From Lachnospiraceae bacterium (GTDB lineage: Bacteria > Bacillota > Clostridia > Lachnospirales > Lachnospiraceae), in assembly GCA_022792335.1 (NCBI GenBank), contig JAAWAV010000020.1, positions 1 through 64,000 on the forward strand: 64,000 bases of DNA, written 5' to 3'. Below the pieces are notes generated by a model. The model saw only the letters and a list, made by a program, of their open reading frames with translations, did not search any database and was not told the origin of the DNA. The translations under genes were made by a program, and so were the position numbers. Below are positions 16,548 to 25,531 of this stretch, in pieces. The stretch's first letter is position 1, and each line of letters begins with the position of its first letter.

Positions 16548-18332
16548 ATGGCAAGAGCGCAGATAGAAGCTTTGCGGAAGGCAATGAGAGAGGCGGGCGT
16601 ATCTGTCTGCCTGGTTCCCACGGCAGACGCCCATGAATCGGAATACCCGGCGGAGTACTTTGAAGCCCGGAAATATCTGTCCGGGTTTACCGGATCGGCC
16701 GGAATCCTGGCGGTGACAGAGGATTGGGCGGGACTTTTTACAGACGGCAGATATTTTTTGCAGGCAGAACGGCAGCTTGCAGGGAGCGGCATTACCCTTT
16801 ATAAGACGGGAGAGGAGGGCGTTCCTTCTGTGGAGGAGGAGCTTTCTGTGAGGTTTCCGGAAGGCGGAGTTCTGGCTTTTGACGGAACGACGGTGAACCG
16901 GAGATTTGGAGAACTTCTGGGCAAGCTTGCGAAAGAAAGAAACGGAAGCGTCCTTCTGGCAGATCTGCCGGGAAGGATTTGGAAAAAGCGGCCTCCTCTT
17001 AAGATGGCGGCTGTTTTTCCACTGAAGTTGTGCTATGCCGGGGAAAGCCGGAGAGAGAAATTTTCAAGAGTCCGGCAACAGATGGGACAAAAGCATACGG
17101 ATTTGCATGTGGTGACGACCCTGGATGACATTGCCTGGCTGATGAATCTGAGGGGGAGGGATATCGCCTGCAACCCGGTGTTTCTGAGCTACCTGGTTTT
17201 GTCTATGGAAAGGGCCTGGCTTTTTGCTGGGGAGGAGGCATTGTCGGAGGCGGTGAAGAGGGAACTTTCGGAGGACCTGGTCACGGTGCGCCCCTATGGA
17301 GCATTTTTCGGGGAGCTTCCGGCGCTTTGCCAGGGAAAGACGGTATTGGCCGATAGCAGAAAGGTCAGTGAACAGGTCTGGGAGGGGCTGTCCAGAGCCA
17401 AGACGATTGTGGACAGTCCGAATCCTTCCATAGCCATGAAGGCAGTCAAAAACCCTACAGAGGAAGAAAATTTCAGAAAGGCCCATAGAAAAGACGGCGT
17501 CGCGGTGACGAAATTTCTCTATTGGCTGAAGAAGAATATCGGGAGAACGCCGATCACGGAAGGGCAGGCGGCGGCCTATCTGGAAACCTGCAGGAGAAAA
17601 CAGAAAAATTATCTTGGACCTAGCTTTCCGACCATCGCCGCTTACGGGGCAAACGGAGCCCAGGTCCATTACCAGCCGGAAGGGGAGGGCGCGCTTCTCT
17701 CTCCGGAAGGATTTCTGCTGGTGGATTCCGGGGGACATTATCTGGAAGGAACCACGGATATTACAAGAACAGTGGCTCTGGGACCTCTTACCAAGGGGCA
17801 GAAGCGGCATTTTACGGCGGTACTCAAGGGAATGCTGGCTCTGGGGGATGCAAAATTCCCACAGGGGCTTCGCGGATCCGGTTTAGACTGCCTTGCCAGA
17901 GGGCCTCTCTGGGCCATGGGACTGGATTATCTGCACGGAACAGGTCACGGGGTCGGCTATCTCTTAAATGTCCATGAGGGCCCCAACGGATTTCGGTGGA
18001 GGCAGCCGCCGGAAGGAGCAGAGACGGCGATACTTGCTCCGGGCATGATTACTTCTGACGAACCAGGTTTTTATCTGGAGGGAGAGTATGGGATCCGGAC
18101 AGAAAATCTGCTTCTTTGCCGGAAGGGAGAAAAGAACCGGTACGGGCAGTTTTTGGAGTTTGAACATCTGACGCTGGCGCCCATTGATCTGGAAGCGGTG
18201 GATTGGGAAGAAATGGATGGGAGAGATGTTCAAAGACTGAACGTCTATCACCGACAGGTCAGAAGCGCTCTGGCTCCCCATCTGGAGGGAGACGAGTTGC
18301 AATGGTTTTTGGATGCGACAGAAACGGTGTAA
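16548..18332 (+). CDS. pepP: Xaa-Pro aminopeptidase (M24B)
   Basis: 594 residues in the three-domain layout of the long Xaa-Pro aminopeptidases: two creatinase-like N-terminal domains (LVPTADAHESEYPAEYFEAR, LFTDGRYFLQAE, LDDIAWLMNLRG) and the C-terminal pita-bread domain. Metal ligands lie in LLVDSGGHYLEGTTDITRT (two Asp), GTGHGVGYLLNVHEGP (His), TSDEPGFYLEGEYGIRTEN (Glu) and a final Glu-containing segment. It removes N-terminal residues preceding proline, in the cytoplasm. It follows hemL by 61 bases and may share the transcript, but has no evident tie to tetrapyrroles. Confidence 0.93.
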   Translation: MARAQIEALRKAMREAGVSVCLVPTADAHESEYPAEYFEARKYLSGFTGSAGILAVTEDWAGLFTDGRYFLQAERQLAGSGITLYKTGEEGVPSVEEELSVRFPEGGVLAFDGTTVNRRFGELLGKLAKERNGSVLLADLPGRIWKKRPPLKMAAVFPLKLCYAGESRREKFSRVRQQMGQKHTDLHVVTTLDDIAWLMNLRGRDIACNPVFLSYLVLSMERAWLFAGEEALSEAVKRELSEDLVTVRPYGAFFGELPALCQGKTVLADSRKVSEQVWEGLSRAKTIVDSPNPSIAMKAVKNPTEEENFRKAHRKDGVAVTKFLYWLKKNIGRTPITEGQAAAYLETCRRKQKNYLGPSFPTIAAYGANGAQVHYQPEGEGALLSPEGFLLVDSGGHYLEGTTDITRTVALGPLTKGQKRHFTAVLKGMLALGDAKFPQGLRGSGLDCLARGPLWAMGLDYLHGTGHGVGYLLNVHEGPNGFRWRQPPEGAETAILAPGMITSDEPGFYLEGEYGIRTENLLLCRKGEKNRYGQFLEFEHLTLAPIDLEAVDWEEMDGRDVQRLNVYHRQVRSALAPHLEGDELQWFLDATETV

Positions 18333-18562
18333 GTTCTCTATCTAAAGTAGGCGGATCTTTTCCGCCCTGGAATCTCAATGTGAAATTTTTATAGTAATAC
18401 TTCACAGGAAAATGCTAGAAAATGGCAAAATGCTTGTCAGTTCGCAGATAGGGTGTACAAAGTTGCTAAAGAGAAAAAATGCTTTTTGTGGATTTCGTTT
18501 ATGGTTTTTTATACGGCGTTAGGGTATGATAGTGCTAATCATACAGGGCAGGAGGCGGACAG

Positions 18563-19531
18563 ATGGCAGGGATTTCATTTCGAAAGGTGACAAAAACATT
18601 TCCCAACGGAAAGGCGGCAGTGAAAGATTTTAACCTGGAAATCGACGACGGAGAGTTTATCGTACTGACCGGGCCAAAGGGTTCGGGAAAGGCGACTGTT
18701 CTTCGTATGATTGCCGGAATGGAGCCGGTAAATGCCGGGGAGCTTTGGATTGGCGGAGAGATGGTGGAAAACGGCAGAACGGAAAAGCGGAATGTGGGAA
18801 TGATTTTCCAGCATTTTACGCTGTATCCAGGTATGACGGTTTATGACAATATCGCCTTTTTGATGAAGCTCAAGGGAGAGCCGGAAGAAAAGATCCGCCC
18901 TTTGGTGGAAGAGAACGCCCGGATTTTTAAAATCGAAAATCTGCTTTTCTGTTACCCGAGGGAGCTGGACGATCTGCAAAAACAGTATGTGGCCATGGCA
19001 AGAGCCAATGTCCGTGGACCGGAAGCATTTCTTATGCTGGACCTTTTAGAGAGTCTGGATGCTCCGGCCAGGAAGAAGGCGAGAGAGCGGTTGCAGAGTC
19101 TTTATGAAGAAATCAGGACGACTCTGGTCTATGTCACAGACGATCCGCTGGAGGCCGCCCGCATGGGAAGAAAGACTGTGGTGATGCGGCGGGGACAGAT
19201 TGAACAGGTGGGGACGGTCGAAGAGATGAAGAGGAATCCCCGGAATTTTTTTGTGGCTCAGTTTATACACGGTTTCGGTTTTGGAAGCAGCGAGGTGGAG
19301 ATCGTCAGGGGCAAAACGGCTGTGGAGGCAGTGGGCCAGGGATTCAGTGTGGACGTGCCGCCAGAGTGGGTGTCCCGTCTGGAGAAGGGGAGCTACATAG
19401 GGAAAACGGTGCTTTTGGGCTATACGGTAAGCTGTCCGTCGGAAGAGGAGGACGAGACAGAAGAGACAAGGCCGGAGGCGGGATGTGAGTTTTTCTTTTT
19501 TGATAAAGAGACTGGAGAGGCAGTTGGATAG
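18563..19531 (+). CDS. MalK/UgpC-like ABC ATPase with degenerate catalytic motifs (predicted pseudo-ATPase)
   Basis: 322 residues align end to end with the sugar-importer ATPases (MalK/MsmK), including a C-terminal regulatory region, but nearly every catalytic motif is changed. Walker A is GPKGSGKA, with Ala44 in place of the Mg-binding Ser/Thr. The signature LSGGQ reads LDDLQ (135-139). Walker B/catalytic DEP reads LDL (159-161). The H-loop His of VTHD is Asp193 (VTDD). The Q-loop Gln (IFQHFTLYPGMTV) is kept. The frame is intact with normal codon use, so it is not a decaying gene. No permease or binding-protein gene is adjacent. It may bind nucleotide without hydrolysis or act as a regulatory subunit; function unknown. 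Confidence 0.8.
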   Translation: MAGISFRKVTKTFPNGKAAVKDFNLEIDDGEFIVLTGPKGSGKATVLRMIAGMEPVNAGELWIGGEMVENGRTEKRNVGMIFQHFTLYPGMTVYDNIAFLMKLKGEPEEKIRPLVEENARIFKIENLLFCYPRELDDLQKQYVAMARANVRGPEAFLMLDLLESLDAPARKKARERLQSLYEEIRTTLVYVTDDPLEAARMGRKTVVMRRGQIEQVGTVEEMKRNPRNFFVAQFIHGFGFGSSEVEIVRGKTAVEAVGQGFSVDVPPEWVSRLEKGSYIGKTVLLGYTVSCPSEEEDETEETRPEAGCEFFFFDKETGEAVG

Positions 19532-19589
19532 AGAATGGCTGTCTTGGCGGAGTAGAAAGAGGTTGCTGTTGCAACCCGCCGCAGGCGGA

Positions 19590-19617
19590 GAATCCTGTAA
19601 AGCAGGATTCTTTTTTT
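19590..19617 (+). terminator. Terminator after the degenerate ABC ATPase gene
   Basis: A perfect 8-base stem GAATCCTG / CAGGATTC with loop TAAAG runs into seven T residues. Two shorter stems (GGTTGC/GCAACC and CCGCC/GGCGG) precede it. Confidence 0.88.
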
Positions 19618-19935
19618 ATCTTTTTATCGTATAGTTTTCTCTGTTCGATTACTGGAACTTTCGCCCCTGATAGAACAAAAAACCTTCCGGTGGATGTGTT
19701 ACGGGCATGGCAAGTAGAAGAAAGGAAGCGTCCGCGACTCAATTTTTTGATAAAAAAACTCTAAAAACTCTTTCATTTTTGTCCTTTATGCATTAAGATA
19801 AAACAAGGGTGAATTGTTCATTCCTTCAAAGACTACGAATTGACGAAAAATAGGATGTAAATAAGGATAAAATTTGGAAGGTGAAGTTCCAAATCTGCCT
19901 AGATGACGCAGCAGGTGCGTTTGGAGGAGGGAATT
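19618..19935. other. Leader/intergenic region before the CdaR-type regulator
   Basis: No gene is apparent. A perfect inverted repeat ATTTGGAA-N7-TTCCAAAT (19872-19894) lies about 40 bases before the start codon and could be an operator or leader hairpin. A TTGACG box (19840-19845) is present, but no well-spaced -10 accompanies it, so I do not assign a promoter. Confidence 0.5.
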
Positions 19936-21024
19936 ATGATATCAAATCAGATTTTGCAGAATACGATTGAAGGCCTGAAAGGGATTATGAGAATCGAACT
20001 TTGTATTTGTGATACGGAAGGAAAGGTTTTAGCGACCACCTTTCCTGACGCAGAAGAATATGAATTTTCCGTGCTGGCCTTTGTGGAATCTCCGGCAGAC
20101 AGCCAGGTGATTCAGGGGTATCAGTTTTTCAAGGTGTTTGACGAGCACCAGTTGGAATACGTACTTCTGGCTAGAGGAGCGGGAGACGATGCTTATATGG
20201 CCGGAAAGGTGGTGGTATTCCAAATCCAGAATCTTCTGGTGGCTTATAAGGAACGGTTTGACAAGGATAACTTTATCAAGAATCTGCTCCTTGACAATTT
20301 GCTTTTGGTGGATATTTATAACCGGGCGAAGAAACTTCATATCGATATCAATGTGCGCCGGGTGGTCTTTGTGATTGAGACTCAGACAGAAAACGATACG
20401 GTGGCTTTAGAGACGGTGAAGGGGATGTTTTCCGCGAAGTCCAAGGATTTCATCACGGCTGTGGATGAGAAGAACATCATCTTAGTGAAAGAACTTAAGC
20501 CCAATGAGAGCTATGAAGATATGGAAAAAGTAGCGAAGATGATCCTGGATATGTTAAATACGGAGGCGATGTCCACGGTCCATGTGGCCTACGGGACCAT
20601 CGTGAACGAAGTGAAGGAAGTGTCCCGTTCCTATAAAGAAGCCAAGATGGCCCTGGATGTGGGAAAGATTTTCTACAGCGACAAAAATATTGTGGCCTAC
20701 AACAATCTGGGAATCGGGCGTCTGATCTATCAGCTCCCGGTATCCTTATGTCGGATGTTCATCAAGGAAATTTTCGATGGGAAGTCTCCGGACGATCTGG
20801 ACGATGAGACATTAGTGACTATTAATAAATTTTTTGAGAATAATCTGAATGTCTCCGAGACTTCCAGGCAGCTTTATATCCATAGAAATACATTGGTTTA
20901 CCGTTTGGATAAGCTGCAGAAGAGCACGGGCCTTGATCTTCGGGTTTTTGAGGATGCCATTACCTTTAAGATTGCCCTTATGGTAGTGAAATACATGAAT
21001 TATATTGAGGCATTGGATAACTAG
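19936..21024 (+). CDS. CdaR/PucR-family transcriptional regulator
   Basis: 362 residues. The C-terminal HTH_30 domain (about 295-355: FFENNLNVSETSRQLYIHRN followed by TLVYRLDKLQKSTGLDLR) defines the PucR/CdaR family; the central part (SYKEAKMALDVGK) matches the GGDEF-like segment of CdaR proteins and the N-terminal third is a putative sensory domain. The ATG behind GGAGGAGGGA decides the start. ftsE begins only 15 bases downstream, so it probably lies at the head of the ftsEX operon. Its ligand cannot be told; sugar diacids are the known ligands of CdaR, but no such catabolic genes are near. Confidence 0.8.
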   Translation: MISNQILQNTIEGLKGIMRIELCICDTEGKVLATTFPDAEEYEFSVLAFVESPADSQVIQGYQFFKVFDEHQLEYVLLARGAGDDAYMAGKVVVFQIQNLLVAYKERFDKDNFIKNLLLDNLLLVDIYNRAKKLHIDINVRRVVFVIETQTENDTVALETVKGMFSAKSKDFITAVDEKNIILVKELKPNESYEDMEKVAKMILDMLNTEAMSTVHVAYGTIVNEVKEVSRSYKEAKMALDVGKIFYSDKNIVAYNNLGIGRLIYQLPVSLCRMFIKEIFDGKSPDDLDDETLVTINKFFENNLNVSETSRQLYIHRNTLVYRLDKLQKSTGLDLRVFEDAITFKIALMVVKYMNYIEALDN

Positions 21025-21039
21025 AATTGAGGTTTTTTC

Positions 21040-21738
21040 ATGATCATATTTGAACACGTAAACAAGATCTACGATAAAGCTACCGACCGGGAGACAAAGG
21101 CCGTGCGGGATCTGAACCTGAAAATTGAAAAAGGGGAATTTGTCTTTATTGTGGGAAACAGCGGATCAGGAAAGACGACCCTGATCCGTCTGCTGTTAAA
21201 GGAAATTGAAGCGACTTCCGGCAGGATCCGTGTGGACGGCATTGATATTACCGGGATGAAGAGAAAAATGATACCCAGATACCGTCGGCATCTGGGGGTT
21301 GTTTTTCAGGATTTTCGTCTGCTTAAAGACAAGAATGTCTATGAAAATGTAGCCTTTGCCCAGCGGGTGGTGGTGACGCCCACCAGGGAGATTCGCAAAA
21401 GGGTACCGGAGGTCCTCGCCATGGTGGGGCTCTCCTCCAAATATAAGTCTTTGCCAAATCAGCTTTCCGGTGGAGAGCAGCAGCGGGTAGCTATCGCAAG
21501 AGCACTTGTCAATCGCCCGGAAATCCTGTTGGCGGACGAGCCTACGGGGAATATGGATCCGGGAAACGCCTGGCAGATTATGAAGCTTCTGGAGGAGATC
21601 AATGAGATGGGGACTACGGTCGTTGTCGTGACCCATAGCAAAGAGATTGTGGATAAGATGAAAAAAAGGGTAATCACGATGAAACGGGGCGAGATTGTGA
21701 CAGACAGAGAAGAAAGCGGGTACGAAAATGAGAATTAG
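21040..21738 (+). CDS. ftsE: Cell division ABC ATPase FtsE
   Basis: 232 residues with intact motifs: Walker A GNSGSGKTT, signature LSGGEQQR, Walker B ILLADEPTGNMD and switch His in VVVVTHSKE. FtsE powers FtsX conformational changes that activate a cell-wall hydrolase at the division site. It overlaps ftsX by 11 bases. Confidence 0.95.
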   Translation: MIIFEHVNKIYDKATDRETKAVRDLNLKIEKGEFVFIVGNSGSGKTTLIRLLLKEIEATSGRIRVDGIDITGMKRKMIPRYRRHLGVVFQDFRLLKDKNVYENVAFAQRVVVTPTREIRKRVPEVLAMVGLSSKYKSLPNQLSGGEQQRVAIARALVNRPEILLADEPTGNMDPGNAWQIMKLLEEINEMGTTVVVVTHSKEIVDKMKKRVITMKRGEIVTDREESGYENEN

Positions 21739-22636
21739 TACACTGTGGTATTGCATCAGGCAGGGATTTCACAGTATCCGGAAAAACAAGCTGTTTTCAC
21801 TGGCTTCCGTCGGAACCATGGCCACCTGCGTTTTTTTGTTCTGTATTTTTTACTCCATGGTGATTAATGTTCAACACATGGTAAAAAACCTGGAAAATAC
21901 GGTAGGCGTGACCGTGTTTTTTGACGAGGGACTTTCTGAGGAAGAGATTTTTGCTATCGGAGATGTGATAAAAGCCAGGGAAGGGGTAGCTGGTCTGAAT
22001 TATATTTCAGCGGAGAAAGCTTGGGAAACGTATCAGGAGGATTATTTCCATGAAGCTCCGGAGCTGGCCGAAGGGTTTGCAAAGGACAACCCTCTGGCAA
22101 ACAGCGCCTCCTATGAAATTTATCTGGAGGACATTGCCGACCAGAAAGAATTTGTGGAATACTTAAAGTCCATTGACGGGATCCGTCGGGTGAATTATTC
22201 AGAGATCGCGGCGGCCGGTCTTTCCGGAATCAACAATCTTGTCGGTTATGTGTCCATGGCGATTATCCTGATTCTTCTGGCTGTGGCAGTTTTTTTAATC
22301 AGCAATACCATTGCGATTACTATCAGCGCCAGGAAGGAAGAGATCCGGATTATGCGCATGATTGGAGCGACGAATTTTTTGATTCGGGCTCCTTTTGTAG
22401 TGGAAGGGCTGATCATCGGCGCTTTCGGTGCGGGGATTCCGCTGGTGGTGGTTTATTATGCCTATGGCTATGCGGTGGAGTTTTGCTTGAGCCACTTAAA
22501 CATTTTATCAAGGATCCTGACGTTGCTTCCGGTAGGGCAGGTTTTTCGTGTGCTGATTCCAGTTTCTCTGGGACTGGGACTGGGAATCGGGCTTTTCGGC
22601 AGTTTCTTTTCGATTCGGAAACACCTTAAGGCCTAA
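21728..22636 (+). CDS. ftsX: Cell division permease-like protein FtsX
   Basis: 302 residues: N-terminal membrane segment (about 25-45, ASVGTMATCVFLFCIFYSM), an extracellular domain (50-165), then three membrane segments with the FtsX C-terminal region ISARKEEIRIMRMIGATNFL and the final IRKHLKA. The extracellular loop is expected to contact the coiled coil of the hydrolase encoded next. Forms the membrane part of FtsEX. Confidence 0.94.
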   Translation: MRISTLWYCIRQGFHSIRKNKLFSLASVGTMATCVFLFCIFYSMVINVQHMVKNLENTVGVTVFFDEGLSEEEIFAIGDVIKAREGVAGLNYISAEKAWETYQEDYFHEAPELAEGFAKDNPLANSASYEIYLEDIADQKEFVEYLKSIDGIRRVNYSEIAAAGLSGINNLVGYVSMAIILILLAVAVFLISNTIAITISARKEEIRIMRMIGATNFLIRAPFVVEGLIIGAFGAGIPLVVVYYAYGYAVEFCLSHLNILSRILTLLPVGQVFRVLIPVSLGLGLGIGLFGSFFSIRKHLKA

Positions 22637-22718
22637 GAGCTGGAGCTTGCGTAAAACAGGAGGACAGGGAAAAGCCTCTGTCCGGAGTATTGACCGGGTG
22701 GATGAAAGGAATGACAAC

Positions 22719-24170
22719 ATGAGATGGAAGTACAAGAGACTGGCCGGTTTCTTAGGCACAGCGCTTTTTCTTTTGAGCAGTCTGTCCGGAGCGGGCGCTG
22801 CCGGAGAACTGGAGAGCAGGCAGGAGCGGATCGATGCGATTGAGGAAGAACAGGAGCAGGTCAGGGAGAAACTTTCGGAGCTGGAAGCCTTAAAAGACGA
22901 TGTGAGCGCCTACATCGAGGCTGTCAATGAAGAGATTGAAAAGGCGGGAGACAGCCTGACGGATCTGGAAAAGAGGATGGAGACAGTCCGCGGGGAAATT
23001 GAGACAGCGAAGGCGGAGCTTGAGGCAGCGAACGAATCGGAGCGGGAACAGTATGAAACCATGAAGATTCGTATTCAATATATGTATGAAAAAGGAGACA
23101 CTCTGTTTCTGGAAATGCTGTTTCAGTCGGCCAGCCTTACAGAATTTTTAAATCGGGCGGAGTATATTTCCAGAATATCGGAATATGATAGAACTATGCT
23201 GACTGCCTACAGGGATACGAGGCAGTTGATTACGGAGCGAACGGAGCAACTGGAAGAGGCATATGCGTCCCTTGAAACTATGACGGCTCAGGCAGAGGCC
23301 AAGAGGCGTTCTCTTTCGGAGTTAGAACTGGCCAAGGAGGAGGAACTTTCCGGGTTGAATGTGGAAATCTCCGAGAATCAGGATCTGATGGCAGATTATG
23401 ACGAGGCTCTGAAAGATGAGCTTGAGGAGTTTATCGCGCTGGAAGAAGCCATCCGTTTGCGGGAGGAAGAGGAGGCCAGAGCCCTTGCGGAACTGGAAGA
23501 GGCTTCCAGAGAGGCGGAACGGACGACGGAGGCTCCGAAAGAAACAGAGACGCAGACAGAGGAAAGGAAAGAAGAGCCTGAGAGCAGCGGGACAGAGGAA
23601 GAGGAGACGTCGGGAGACACAGAAGAAACGTCAGGAGAGATAACAGAGACAAAGGAAACCCAGGAGACGGAGACGCCGGCTGAGACTACCTCAAAGGCGT
23701 CTGTCGAGACACCGACAAAACCGCCGGCGGTTTCCATAGATTTTCTCTGGCCAGTACCTTCTTGCGGCCGGATTTCTTCCGGTTACGGAAGCCGGGATGA
23801 TCCGCTGACAGGAGAGGCGGACGGGAACTTAAGCGATCATCATGGCATTGATATCGCTCTTCCAGGCGGCGCTCTGGCCGGAGCGGACATTGTGGCGGCG
23901 GCAGACGGAGAGGTGATCATTGCCCGAAGCAGCGTTTCAGCAGGTAACTGGATTGTGATTTATCACGGAAACAGTACATATACCGTATATATGCATTGCC
24001 AGAAGCTTTTTGTTTCGGCAGGCGACAAAGTGGAGCAGGGAGATAGCATCGGGCTGGTGGGGAGTACCGGCTGGTCTACAGGCCCTCATCTGCACTTTGA
24101 GGTGAGAGTGGGAGGCTTCAGTACCTCCGCCTATTCGAAAAATCCTCTGAATTATGTGTCGCCTCCGTAG
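22719..24170 (+). CDS. PcsB/EnvC-like murein hydrolase: coiled coil plus M23 peptidase domain
   Basis: 483 residues with a signal peptide (YKRLAGFLGTALFLLSSLSG, cleaved near AGA), a long coiled coil (about 30-270, rich in Glu/Lys/Gln), a Thr/Glu-rich linker (270-345) and a C-terminal LytM/M23 domain (about 350-483). Zinc residues: HHGIDIALPG (HxxxD) and the final GPHLHFEVRVG (HLH). The ATG behind AAAGGAATG, which gives the signal peptide, is preferred over the longer frame. Directly after ftsEX, it is the likely FtsEX-controlled peptidoglycan hydrolase, equivalent to PcsB in streptococci and CwlO in Bacillus. Confidence 0.85.
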   Translation: MRWKYKRLAGFLGTALFLLSSLSGAGAAGELESRQERIDAIEEEQEQVREKLSELEALKDDVSAYIEAVNEEIEKAGDSLTDLEKRMETVRGEIETAKAELEAANESEREQYETMKIRIQYMYEKGDTLFLEMLFQSASLTEFLNRAEYISRISEYDRTMLTAYRDTRQLITERTEQLEEAYASLETMTAQAEAKRRSLSELELAKEEELSGLNVEISENQDLMADYDEALKDELEEFIALEEAIRLREEEEARALAELEEASREAERTTEAPKETETQTEERKEEPESSGTEEEETSGDTEETSGEITETKETQETETPAETTSKASVETPTKPPAVSIDFLWPVPSCGRISSGYGSRDDPLTGEADGNLSDHHGIDIALPGGALAGADIVAAADGEVIIARSSVSAGNWIVIYHGNSTYTVYMHCQKLFVSAGDKVEQGDSIGLVGSTGWSTGPHLHFEVRVGGFSTSAYSKNPLNYVSPP

Positions 24171-24244
24171 GGAACTGTCTGGATGACAGAAGAAAAAAGC
24201 TCTAGAAGTAGAGGGGGAGAATATAAAGAAAGAAGGAAGATTGC

Positions 24245-25510
24245 ATGGAAAAACGTGACGATTGGATGGACGAACAGGACGGCTGGCTGGAGGAGAATCC
24301 GGCCCCAAAACGTGACAACCGTTTTCTGAAAGGAGTGCTTACAGGCATTTTATGCAGTCTGGTCGTGGCGGCGGCAGCTACCTGGGGCCTGTATTCCATT
24401 TTATTAGTAAAGAATGGAGACAGGATCCGGGAGACTGAGGCAAAAACCAATTATGGAGAGATCAGCCAGAAACTGGAAATGTTAAAGGGTATGATAGATA
24501 ACATCTTCCTCTATGAGGCGGATGAGGAAGCCATGGCGGAGGGAATTTACAAAGGCTTTATTGCAGGTCTGGGAGATCCCTATACCGTCTATTATACAAA
24601 AGAAGAATACGAAAAAATGATGGAGTCCTCCGACGGGGAGTATGTGGGGATTGGCGTCCAGATCAGTCAGAGCGAAAGTACAAATCTGATTACGATTATC
24701 CGCGTATTTCGTGGATCCGGGGCGGAGGAAGCCGGAATGCAGGCCGGAGACATTCTGTATAAGGTGGACGGCGAGGACATTACCGGAGAAGATATCAATA
24801 ATGTGGTGGCGAAGATCCGGGGAAATGAGGGTACGAAAGTCGGCATTGAGGTGTATCGGGAATCGGAAGAGGACTATGTATCCATGGAAGTGGAACGCCG
24901 GGAAGTAAGCATGGATACGGTGGAGTGGAATATGCTTGGCGCCGGGATGGGTTATCTTCAGATTACGGAATTTGATGGAGTTACCTATGAACAGTTCTAT
25001 GAAGCTCTGGAGGATTTAAAGGCTCAGGGGATGACAGGACTGATCCTGGATTTGCGGGACAATACCGGCGGCCGCCTGGATCAGGTGGTGGAGATTGCCG
25101 ATGATTTCCTGTCGGAAGGAGTCATTGTATCGACGAAAAATAAAAACGGCAAGGGAAGTGTCTATGAGGCAGACGAGGAAGTCAGATTTGACGGGCCGGT
25201 GGTCCTTTTGGTAAACGGAAATTCAGCCAGTGCGTCGGAGGTACTGGCCGGCGCGCTTAAAGATTATCATAAGGCGAAGCTGGTGGGGACGACCACTTTT
25301 GGCAAAGGAATCGTTCAGAGTATTTATCCGCTGGAGGACGGTACGGCCATTAAAATTACCATTTCCGATTACTATACGCCAAACGGCAACAACATTCATG
25401 GAACAGGAATTGAACCGGATGTGGTGGTAGAACGGGAAAAGAGCGAGAAAGAAGATCAGGATAATCAGCTTGACAGAGCGAAAGAACTCCTGGCGGAGGA
25501 GATGCGTTAA
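24245..25510 (+). CDS. Carboxy-terminal processing protease (S41, Ctp family)
   Basis: 421 residues: cytoplasmic acidic N terminus, one membrane segment (about 37-58), a PDZ domain (about 115-190, GVQISQSESTNLITII, GSGAEEAGMQAGDIL) and the S41 catalytic domain. The catalytic Ser is in NGNSASASEVLAGAL (about Ser327) and the Lys in TTTFGKGIVQS (about Lys353). Anchored facing outside, it probably trims secreted or envelope proteins. Its place after the PcsB-like gene suggests it may process that hydrolase or others; this is inference. It converges with arcC, with 21 bases between stops. Confidence 0.92.
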   Translation: MEKRDDWMDEQDGWLEENPAPKRDNRFLKGVLTGILCSLVVAAAATWGLYSILLVKNGDRIRETEAKTNYGEISQKLEMLKGMIDNIFLYEADEEAMAEGIYKGFIAGLGDPYTVYYTKEEYEKMMESSDGEYVGIGVQISQSESTNLITIIRVFRGSGAEEAGMQAGDILYKVDGEDITGEDINNVVAKIRGNEGTKVGIEVYRESEEDYVSMEVERREVSMDTVEWNMLGAGMGYLQITEFDGVTYEQFYEALEDLKAQGMTGLILDLRDNTGGRLDQVVEIADDFLSEGVIVSTKNKNGKGSVYEADEEVRFDGPVVLLVNGNSASASEVLAGALKDYHKAKLVGTTTFGKGIVQSIYPLEDGTAIKITISDYYTPNGNNIHGTGIEPDVVVEREKSEKEDQDNQLDRAKELLAEEMR

Positions 25511-25531
25511 ACCTCCGCCAGGGATAAATTT

